From positions 1 through 13,815 of the forward strand of contig JAEYXO010000295.1 of assembly GCA_023431245.1 (NCBI GenBank): a stretch of 13,815 nt of DNA, read 5' to 3'. This document shows, in pieces, positions 7,237 through 13,337 of the stretch (positions are counted from its first letter, which is position 1; each line of letters begins with the position of its first letter). The translations under genes and the position numbers were made by a program. The DNA is from Pseudomonadota bacterium. Lineage in GTDB: Bacteria > Pseudomonadota > Gammaproteobacteria > Burkholderiales > SG8-41. The notes under the pieces are model-generated. The model was given only the letters and a program-made list of their open reading frames with translations, did no database searches and was not told where the DNA came from.

Positions 7237-8103
7237 TCAGGACGGCGCCGCCCACCAGCCGCTCATCAGCCGCTCCGGCCTTGAGCGGGCATGGACGCGG
7301 GCGCTGACCTCCCAGGCGGCCAGCTGCACAACGAGGCCGGCGTAGATTCCATAGTCCCTGCCGGCGCGAATATCACCCCCGGTCTGCACGCTTTCGCCGG
7401 CCCTGATGGCGCCTCCGGCGACAATGTCGTCATGGGCCTTGATGCCCCAGCCGGCCTCCAGGTGCCCGCCGCACTGGATCGATGCGCCGGCCTCGATTCC
7501 CCTGGCGGCCTCGATGCTGTCGGCGCCGTCGATGGAGCCCCCCGCGCGCAGGGACTTTGCGCAGCGGACGCCGCCCCGGGCGAGCAGGTCCTGGCCCACA
7601 GCGGCATTCCCGCCCAGCGTCAGCAGGCCGCCGCAGGACAGGTCCCATTCGGCGCGCAGATCGCCTGCGCAGTTCAGAACGCCTTCGACATCAATGCCCC
7701 AGCCGGCCCTGATATCTCCGCCGGCATCCAGTGTGCCGCCGGAATGGATGCTGCCGCCCGCCCGCAGATCTTCGCCGGCAACGATGGCATGCCCCGCCCG
7801 GATGCCACCGCCCGCGGTGATCGAGCGGCCGGCACGCAGTGTCGAGCCGATGTCGATGTTGCCGCGGACTTCGATCGAGCCGGCAAACACCAGGGCTTCG
7901 GCATCGATCGCGTCCACGGACAGCACGGCATCCGTCGGGCCAAACTGTGTCAGCAGCCAGCAGGCGTCATCAATCCGGCCGTCGCTGACGAGGGCATCCA
8001 GCAGCGGCTGGTAATCGCCGCCATCCCGGTGGGTGCGCAGAAACCAGCGAAACCCCTCGGCGCAGGGCCGCTTGCTTTTTATGAAACTCCTGGTCAGTTC
8101 CAT
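7237..8103 (-). CDS. Hexapeptide-repeat beta-helix protein (bactofilin-like appearance), function unknown
   Basis: 288 residues starting MELTRSFIKSKRPCAEGFRW. The first 65 or so residues are a globular, Trp/Asp-rich domain (CAEGFRWFLRTHRDGGDYQ, then LLDALVSDGRIDDACWLLTQ). From residue 70 to 249 I can cut the chain into 30 consecutive six-residue units without a break. The consensus is x-[I/L/V]-x-[A/C]-G-[G/x], for example TLRAGR, SITAGG, GIRAGH, DLRAGG, DIRAGW, SIQCGG. A six-residue period with an aliphatic second position and small residues inside predicts a left- or right-handed beta-helix, as in hexapeptide acyltransferases or bactofilins. No transferase active site, signal peptide or membrane helix is visible. 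The last 40 residues (DYGIYAGLVVQLAAWEVSAR) cap it. First gene of the cluster. The ribosome site before the ATG is poor and lies next to a hairpin (8119-8137). Bactofilin relationship is by appearance only. Confidence 0.75.
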   Translation of the reverse strand: MELTRSFIKSKRPCAEGFRWFLRTHRDGGDYQPLLDALVSDGRIDDACWLLTQFGPTDAVLSVDAIDAEALVFAGSIEVRGNIDIGSTLRAGRSITAGGGIRAGHAIVAGEDLRAGGSIHSGGTLDAGGDIRAGWGIDVEGVLNCAGDLRAEWDLSCGGLLTLGGNAAVGQDLLARGGVRCAKSLRAGGSIDGADSIEAARGIEAGASIQCGGHLEAGWGIKAHDDIVAGGAIRAGESVQTGGDIRAGRDYGIYAGLVVQLAAWEVSARVHARSRPERLMSGWWAAPS

Positions 8104-8466
8104 GGTGTTTCAGCCGCCGCGGGGAAAAAGTCCCCGCAGGCGCTGCCCCATCGGAAAAAAACGGAATGAACCGGCTGCTCCATGCCGGTTGCGGCGGATA
8201 TCCGCCGGCCACTTGCGGACCTACACATGATTTGCTCCCGGAAACGCGGCCGCTGCTGTCAGTCAGCAGGGCGCCATCGCGCTGGCTTTAGCCCGGCGAT
8301 GGAGGTTTGCGCTAACGAGAACTGGGGAGGATCGCCGGGCTTAAATATCTGCGGCCGGCTGGAGAACAGCCAGGCACCGCGTCAGTCTGAACACGCGTGT
8401 ACGCATGCCCGCCATCTGGATCTGGCTGACCGAAGAAGTGGAGACAGGATGTGCAAAAGTAATCAC
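8104..8466 (-). ncRNA. Long structured 5' leader of the polyamine cluster (candidate cis-regulatory RNA)
   Basis: No convincing gene lies in 8104-8657. If the promoter at 8474-8502 is used, the first 360 or so nt of the message are untranslated and dense in inverted repeats. These are: 8119-8137 (GCGGGGA/TCCCCGC, next to the start codon), 8169-8190 (AACCGGC/GCCGGTT), the perfect 14-bp palindrome GGCGGATATCCGCC (8193-8206), 8253-8269 (CTGCTG/CAGCAG), and 8291-8340 (GCCCGGCGAT/ATCGCCGGGC, 30-base loop). The last can be replaced by a competing stem, 8274-8280 with 8296-8302 (CCATCGC/GCGATGG), which uses the same bases of one arm. Mutually exclusive stems are the usual architecture of a riboswitch or attenuator. 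No known class is recognised with confidence. Confidence 0.4.
8291..8340. repeat. 10-bp inverted repeat with a 30-bp loop
   Basis: GCCCGGCGAT (8291-8300) and ATCGCCGGGC (8331-8340) are exact reverse complements. Four further pairs (ttta 8287-8290 with taaa 8342-8345) extend the stem past a single bulged base. The 30-bp loop is itself flanked by two direct GGAGG copies on the plus strand. It could be an RNA stem or a DNA operator. Confidence 0.7.
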
Positions 8467-8473
8467 GGGCGCG

Positions 8474-8502
8474 AAAGTAGGCCATCGGTCGCCCCCTGTC
8501 AA
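8474..8502 (-). promoter_or_regulatory. Sigma70 promoter of the polyamine/beta-helix cluster
   Basis: On the minus strand a perfect TTGACA (8497-8502) is followed after 17 bp by TACTTT (8474-8479, 3 of 6 with the consensus). It is the best leftward promoter upstream of the gene starting at 8103. Transcription would begin near 8467. It lies just left of the intact bioA upstream region, so it belongs to the cluster rather than to bioA. Confidence 0.6.
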
Positions 8503-8585
8503 GCCGGCCCGGATGACACCGCGGGCCGCGCAAAGTTCATTGGCTGCGCTGGTCCGGATCGCCGCTGCGCGGGCCCGCTGGCCTG

Positions 8586-8595
8586 CTGTTAAACT
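8586..8595 (+). promoter_or_regulatory. Possible extended -10 of the bioA operon
   Basis: TGTTAAACT (8588-8596 region) reads as an extended -10 (TGn followed by TAAACT) with no visible -35, about 60 bp before the bioA ATG. The block tgctgttaaa recurs exactly at 3742-3751 near the bioA relic, which suggests it belonged to the ancestral bioA control region. A half-site reminiscent of BirA operators (TGTTAA) is present but without a clear partner. Confidence 0.3.
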
Positions 8596-8657
8596 TGATG
8601 ATGGCCGCCGGCAACCCTGGACCGGGCGCGGAAAACATTCGACCACATCCCTCCGGA

Positions 8658-9980
8658 ATGCAAAACAGTACTCGCAACACCGTACTGCTGGAACGCAGCC
8701 GCGCAGCCGTGTGGCATCCCTGCACGCAGATGAAGCATCACGAAACGCTGCCGATCATTCCGGTCGCGCGCGCGCAGGGCTGCTGGCTTTACGACTGCGA
8801 CGGCGGACGTTACCTCGACGTCGTCAGCTCCTGGTGGGTCAATCTTTTCGGCCATGCCGAGCCGCGCATCAATGCCGCGCTGACCGACCAGCTGCGGACG
8901 CTGGAGCACGCGATGCTGGCAGGATTCACCCATGAACCGGTGGTGCAGCTGTCGGAACGGCTGTCAGCGCTGACCGGCGGCGCGCTGGGCCATTGCTTCT
9001 ACGGCAGCGACGGCGCCTCGGCCACCGAGATCGCGCTGAAAATGAGTTTCCATTTCTGGCGCAACAGCGGCAAGCCCGGCAAAACGGGTTTCATCAGCCT
9101 CGCCGGCAGCTACCACGGCGAAACCCTGGGCGCGCTGTCGGTGACGGACGTCGCGCTGTTCAAGGATACCTATGCGCCGCTGCTGCGCGCGAGCACGCAA
9201 GTGCCCAGCCCCGACTGGCGGCAGGCGGCGCCCGGCGTGTCGCCGCGCGGGCACGCCGTCGCCTGCGCGCAGGCGCTGGAGCGCCACCTCGAACAGCATC
9301 ATGCGGCCACCGCGGCGCTGATCGTCGAGCCGCTGGTGCAGGGCGCGACCGGCATGGCGATGTACGACGCCGAGTACCTGCGCCGGGCCCGCGCACTGTG
9401 CGACCGCTACGGTGTGCACCTGATCGCCGACGAGATCATGACCGGCTTCGGCCGCACCGGAACATTCTTCGCGCATCAGCAGGCCGGCATCGTGCCGGAT
9501 TTCCTCTGCCTGTCGAAGGGCATCACCGGCGGCTACCTGCCGCTGTCGGCCGTGCTGACCACGGACCGGATCTACGAAGCCTTCTACGACGACGAGGTCG
9601 CCCGCGGCTTCCTGCATTCGCATTCCTACACCGGCAATGCGCTCGCCTGCCGCGCCGCGCTGGCGACACTGGAGATCTTCGATGAGGATCACGTCATCGA
9701 GGCCAATCGCGGGAAGGCGCAGCGCATGACCGAACTCTGCCGCGACCTCGCCGCCCACCCGCGGGTACGCCATTTCCGCCATTGCGGGATGATCTGGGCC
9801 TTCGAGGTCAATGGCGCCGGCCCCGGCTTCGGCCGCCGGTTGTTCGAGGCCGCGCTCGGGCGCGAGCTGCTGCTGCGGCCGATCGGCGGCACGGTGTACT
9901 TCATGCCGCCTTACGTGATCAGTGATGCGGAAATGGAACTCCTCGCGCGGCGCACACTGGAACTGGTCGACGCTGCATGA
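8658..9980 (+). CDS. bioA: Adenosylmethionine-8-amino-7-oxononanoate aminotransferase
   Basis: 440-residue PLP aminotransferase that converts 7-keto-8-aminopelargonate (KAPA) to 7,8-diaminopelargonate (DAPA) with S-adenosylmethionine as amino donor, in biotin synthesis. BioA-specific motifs: WHPCTQM (19-25), LDVVSSWWVNLFGHA (53-67), CFYGSDGASATEIALKMS (113-130), SYHGETLGALSVTD (151-164), IVEPLVQGATGM (222-233), ADEIMTGFGRTGTFF with the cofactor Asp D258, the PLP lysine K287 in LCLSKGITGGYLPL, then HSHSYTGNALAC. The ATG at 8658 is chosen because the family begins shortly before WHPCTQM and because the same ATG is kept in the relic at 3904. A start at 8595/8598 would add about 20 atypical residues. 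Shine-Dalgarno is weak. No other bio gene is in view; the next gene overlaps by ATGA, so it heads a non-biotin operon. Confidence 0.97.
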   Translation: MQNSTRNTVLLERSRAAVWHPCTQMKHHETLPIIPVARAQGCWLYDCDGGRYLDVVSSWWVNLFGHAEPRINAALTDQLRTLEHAMLAGFTHEPVVQLSERLSALTGGALGHCFYGSDGASATEIALKMSFHFWRNSGKPGKTGFISLAGSYHGETLGALSVTDVALFKDTYAPLLRASTQVPSPDWRQAAPGVSPRGHAVACAQALERHLEQHHAATAALIVEPLVQGATGMAMYDAEYLRRARALCDRYGVHLIADEIMTGFGRTGTFFAHQQAGIVPDFLCLSKGITGGYLPLSAVLTTDRIYEAFYDDEVARGFLHSHSYTGNALACRAALATLEIFDEDHVIEANRGKAQRMTELCRDLAAHPRVRHFRHCGMIWAFEVNGAGPGFGRRLFEAALGRELLLRPIGGTVYFMPPYVISDAEMELLARRTLELVDAA

Positions 9981-10456
9981 GCAGGCTCACCATCGTCTCC
10001 GGCGGGCAGACCGGCGTCGACCGCGCGGCGCTGGATGCCGCACTCACCGCAGGCATGCCCTGTGGCGGCTGGTGTCCCGGGGGACGCATGGCCGAGGACG
10101 GGCCGCTTCCGGCGCATTACCCCTTGACCGAAATTCCCGGCGGCGGCTACATCGAACGCACCCGCGCCAATGTCGCGGACAGTGACGGCACGGTGATTCT
10201 GCACGGCGATGCCCTTGAAGGGGGAACACTGCAGACCCGCAGGTTCTGCGAAGAGCTCGGCAAGCCCTGTCTGGTGATCGCCCGCGAAAAAACCGGCGAG
10301 GCGGACGCTGCCGCGGCAATCGCCGATTTCGTCGCCCGGCACGGCATCCGCAGGCTCAACATCGCCGGCCCGCGTGCCAGCAAGCAACCGCGGATCTACG
10401 GCTGGGCGCACGCGGTCATCACGCGCTTCCTGGCGGACATCCGGGCCGCCGCATGA
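9977..10456 (+). CDS. SLOG-fold (YpsA-like) putative molybdenum carrier protein
   Basis: 159 residues with the nucleotide-binding start MSRLTIVSGGQTGVDRAALD, followed by GGWCPGGRMAEDGPLPAHYPL (30-50), ANVADSDGTVIL and GGTLQT. This is the circularly permuted YpsA / 'putative molybdenum carrier' family of the SLOG superfamily, which binds nucleotides or related ligands. The molybdenum role rests on a family name and a crystal structure precedent, not on known physiology. It overlaps bioA by four bases (ATGA, 9977-9980) and the next gene by four bases (ATGA, 10453-10456), so translation of all three is probably coupled. Typical length, no oddities in the sequence. Confidence 0.88.
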   Translation: MSRLTIVSGGQTGVDRAALDAALTAGMPCGGWCPGGRMAEDGPLPAHYPLTEIPGGGYIERTRANVADSDGTVILHGDALEGGTLQTRRFCEELGKPCLVIAREKTGEADAAAAIADFVARHGIRRLNIAGPRASKQPRIYGWAHAVITRFLADIRAAA

Positions 10457-11844
10457 AACTGACCTTCCTCGGCGCCGCCGGAGAAGTCACCGGTTCGAGC
10501 TTCCTGGTCGAAACCGACGAGGTCTGCTTCCTCGTCGACTGCGGCATGTTCCAGGGCGGGCGTGATGCCGACACCCGGAATTACGCGCGTTTCGCCTTCG
10601 CGCCGGAAACGCTGGATTTCGTGCTGCTGACCCATGCCCATATCGACCACTCCGGCCTGCTGCCGCGGCTGGCCGCCCAGGGCTTCCGCGGCCCGGTGCA
10701 TGCGACGGCCGCCACCGCCGACCTGCTGGAAGTGATGCTCACCGACTCGGCACACATCCAGCAGAAGGAACAGGAGTGGAAGAAGAAGGCCGGGCTGCGC
10801 GGCTCGGACCGGCCGCCGCTGTACACCCTCGCCCAGGTCAACCGCATGCTGCGGCAGCTGCGGCGCTCGGATTACGACACCGAGCTGCAGCCGCACCCGG
10901 CGGTGCGCTGCGTATTCCGCGATGCCGGCCACATCATCGGCTCGGCCATCATCGAGTTGTGGGTCCGCGATGGCGGCCGCACGCGCAAGCTGGTGTTCTC
11001 CGGCGACCTCGGCCAGCCCTGCCGCCCGCTGGTGCGCGACCCGGTGCCGGTCGCCGAAGCCGATGTGCTGGTCGTCGAGTCAACCTACGGCAACCGCCTG
11101 CACAAGACCATGGACGAGACGCTGGCGGAACTCGAACATGCGGTCAGCGACACGCTGACGCGCAAGAAGGGCAATGTCATCATCCCCGCCTTTGCCGTCG
11201 GCCGCACCCAGGAAATCCTCTACCTGCTGGTCGACCTCTACCGCCGGGACCGCCTGCCGGAGATGGACATCTATGTCGATTCGCCGATGGCGCTGAAGGC
11301 GACCGAGATCACCGCGAAACACTGGGCCCTGCTCGACCCCGAGGCCGCGGCGATGCTGCAATGGATGAAAGGCCGCCGCGGCAGGCCGCGCATCCATTTC
11401 GTGCAGGATGTACTGGAATCCACCAGCCTGCAGCGCATCAAGCAGGGTGCGGTGATCATCTCGGCCAGCGGCATGTGCAATGCCGGACGCATCAAGCACC
11501 ACCTGCGCCACAATCTCGGCCGCCGCGACTGCAGCGTGATCATCGCCGGCTTCCAGGCAGCAGGCACGCTGGGCCGGCGGATTGTCGACGGCGCGAAGAC
11601 GGTGCGCCTGTTCGGCATCCCGGTGCCGGTAAAGGCCGACATCTACACCATCGGCGGCCTGTCGGCACACGCCGACCAGGCTGCGCTGCTCGGCTGGCTG
11701 AAACATTTCAAGCGTCCGCCGCAGCGCAGCTTCGTCGTCCACGGCGAGCAGGACACCGCGGAAATTTTCGCGACCACGATCCGCGACCGGCTGGGCTGGG
11801 GCGGCATCGACATACCCGCCATGCACAGCGCCGTCATCCTCTGA
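10453..11844 (+). CDS. Beta-CASP metallo-beta-lactamase nuclease (CPSF73/YSH1-like)
   Basis: 463-residue metal-dependent RNase-type hydrolase of the MBL-fold beta-CASP family, which cleaves or trims RNA with two zinc ions. Visible ligands: HAHIDH (61-66, motif 2), DAGHIIGSA with H160 (motif 3), FSGDLG with D185 (motif 4). The beta-CASP motifs follow: A in VVESTYG (E209), B in GGLSAHADQA (H406), C in VVHGEQD (H430), plus IPAFAVGRTQE and the ISASGMCNAGRI loop. All key residues are present, so the enzyme should be active. It is shorter than RNase J and lacks its C-terminal domain. A KH domain, as in archaeal relatives, is absent. Its RNA target is unknown. Start overlaps the upstream gene by ATGA; dacB follows 17 bp later. 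Confidence 0.95.
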   Translation: MKLTFLGAAGEVTGSSFLVETDEVCFLVDCGMFQGGRDADTRNYARFAFAPETLDFVLLTHAHIDHSGLLPRLAAQGFRGPVHATAATADLLEVMLTDSAHIQQKEQEWKKKAGLRGSDRPPLYTLAQVNRMLRQLRRSDYDTELQPHPAVRCVFRDAGHIIGSAIIELWVRDGGRTRKLVFSGDLGQPCRPLVRDPVPVAEADVLVVESTYGNRLHKTMDETLAELEHAVSDTLTRKKGNVIIPAFAVGRTQEILYLLVDLYRRDRLPEMDIYVDSPMALKATEITAKHWALLDPEAAAMLQWMKGRRGRPRIHFVQDVLESTSLQRIKQGAVIISASGMCNAGRIKHHLRHNLGRRDCSVIIAGFQAAGTLGRRIVDGAKTVRLFGIPVPVKADIYTIGGLSAHADQAALLGWLKHFKRPPQRSFVVHGEQDTAEIFATTIRDRLGWGGIDIPAMHSAVIL

Positions 11845-11861
11845 ACCCCGGTCAGGCCATC

Positions 11862-13337
11862 ATGCACATCCGCCAGATACTCGCCGCACTGCTCATCACC
11901 CTGCTCCCCCTGGGCGCCGCAGCGCAGCCCTCGCCGACCCTTCCCGAGCCGGTGGCCCAGGCGCTGGCGCGGGCCGGCATCCCGGAATCGGCGGTCGGCG
12001 TATATGTGCACGAGATCGGCGGCGATGCGGTGCTGGCGGTCGGGGCCGAGCGCACGCTGAACCCCGCATCCAGCATGAAAATCGTCACCACCTATGCCGG
12101 GCTCGAAATGCTCGGCCCGGCCTACACCTGGAATACCGAAGCGCTCGCCGACGGCGTGCTGACGCAGGACACACTCAACGGCCATCTCTACCTCAAGGGC
12201 GCCGGCGACCCGAAGCTGACCCTGGAGCACTTCTGGCTGCTGCTGCGCAACCTGCGCGCGCGCGGCCTGCGCGACATCCGCGGCGACCTCGTGCTCGACC
12301 GCCGCCTGTTTGCCGACGAGGCGCCGGATCCCGGCCAGTTCGACGACCAGCCAACCCGTCCCTACAACACGGCGCCCAACGCGCTGCTGGTCAACTTCAA
12401 GGCGGTCACGCTGCAGTTCATCCCGGATGCGGCGACACGCACGGTGCGCATCATCGCCGAGCCGCCGCTGCCGCAGGTGCAGCTCGTCAACAACCTGAAA
12501 GTGGTCGACGGCGTTTGCGGCGACTGGCTGGGGCGGATGAAAATCGACGCCCAGGGCAATGCCGACTCGGCGCGCCTCGCCTTCTCAGGCAGCTATGTCC
12601 TCGACTGCGGCGAACGCCAGCGCAGCTTCAGCGTGCTCGGCCACCGCCAGTACGTCGGCGGGCTGTTCACGCTGCTGTGGCGCGAACTGGGCGGCAGCTT
12701 CAGCGGCCAGGTCCGCGATGGCGCAACACCGCCGGCGGCGCGGGTGCTGTCGACGGTCAAGTCGCAGTCGCTGTCGGAGATCGTGCGCGACGTCAACAAG
12801 TACTCCAACAACGTGATGTCGCGCCAGCTCTTCCTGTCACTCGGCTTCAACGACGCCGGCGCCAGCACTGCCAGCGCGACTGCCGCCGTCAAGCAATGGC
12901 TGGCGCTGAAAGGCCTGTCCTTCCCCGAGCTGGTGCTGGAAAACGGTTCCGGCCTGTCACGCATCGAACGCATCAGCGCGCGCAATCTCGGCACGGTGCT
13001 GCTCAATGCCTGGGCCAGCCCGGTGATGCCGGAGCTGATGGCCTCGCTGCCGGTGGCAGCCGTCGACGGCACGATGCGCCGCCGCCTGAAAAGCGCGGAG
13101 ATCGCGGGCCAGGCGCATATCAAGACCGGCTCGCTGTCAGGCGTGCGCTCGATCGCGGGTTATGTGCTCGATGCGCAGGGCAACCGTTCGGTGGTGGTAT
13201 TCATGGTCAATCACGCCAACGCGGCCAACGCGCAGGCCGCGATGGACGCCCTGCTGCAATGGGTGCACAACCGCGACAGCTGCTGCGGCCGCCAGGAGCG
13301 GCGGCGGCAGCAGGGCCGGAAGCCGGCTGCGGGCTAG
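11862..13337 (+). CDS. dacB: D-alanyl-D-alanine carboxypeptidase/endopeptidase (PBP4 type)
   Basis: 491-residue low-molecular-mass class C penicillin-binding protein that trims D-Ala and cuts peptide cross-links of peptidoglycan in the periplasm. Signal peptide MHIRQILAALLITLLPLGAAA, cut near A21/Q22. Active-site triad of motifs: S70-S-M-K73 (SxxK), S315-N-N317 (SxN, in KYSNNVMSRQ) and K421-T-G (KTGSLSG). LENGSGLSRIERIS (359-372) is also typical. Between SxxK and SxN lies the long insert of class C enzymes (residues 110-300). Length is normal (E. coli 477). The last 20 residues, rich in Arg/Gln/Gly with a CC pair, are an unusual tail. An in-frame reading extends far upstream inside the nuclease gene but is low-complexity; the ATG at 11862 with its signal peptide is the start. 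Stop TAG overlaps the stop of the converging gene. Confidence 0.96.
   Translation: MHIRQILAALLITLLPLGAAAQPSPTLPEPVAQALARAGIPESAVGVYVHEIGGDAVLAVGAERTLNPASSMKIVTTYAGLEMLGPAYTWNTEALADGVLTQDTLNGHLYLKGAGDPKLTLEHFWLLLRNLRARGLRDIRGDLVLDRRLFADEAPDPGQFDDQPTRPYNTAPNALLVNFKAVTLQFIPDAATRTVRIIAEPPLPQVQLVNNLKVVDGVCGDWLGRMKIDAQGNADSARLAFSGSYVLDCGERQRSFSVLGHRQYVGGLFTLLWRELGGSFSGQVRDGATPPAARVLSTVKSQSLSEIVRDVNKYSNNVMSRQLFLSLGFNDAGASTASATAAVKQWLALKGLSFPELVLENGSGLSRIERISARNLGTVLLNAWASPVMPELMASLPVAAVDGTMRRRLKSAEIAGQAHIKTGSLSGVRSIAGYVLDAQGNRSVVVFMVNHANAANAQAAMDALLQWVHNRDSCCGRQERRRQQGRKPAAG

Noticed and set aside
4031..8103. Siderophore (norspermidine-catechol) biosynthesis cluster
   Set aside because: No catechol synthesis, condensation or non-ribosomal peptide synthetase gene and no receptor are present; only the polyamine backbone enzymes are seen.
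7291..8169. 292-codon plus-strand reading frame opposite the beta-helix gene; also the 18-bp periodicity here as a possible DNA repeat array or CRISPR
   Set aside because: The periodicity comes from hexapeptide codons on the minus strand. Units are degenerate, contiguous and without spacers, and the opposite-strand translation shows no domain.
8595..8657. Earlier bioA start (TTG/ATG/ATG at 8595-8603)
   Set aside because: The added 20 or so residues are unlike BioA, no ribosome site precedes them, and the ATG at 8658 is the one preserved in the relic copy.
10776..11861. In-frame upstream extension that would make dacB 853 codons long
   Set aside because: It lies inside the nuclease gene in another frame, is Arg/Pro/His-rich and would bury the clear signal peptide that starts at 11862.
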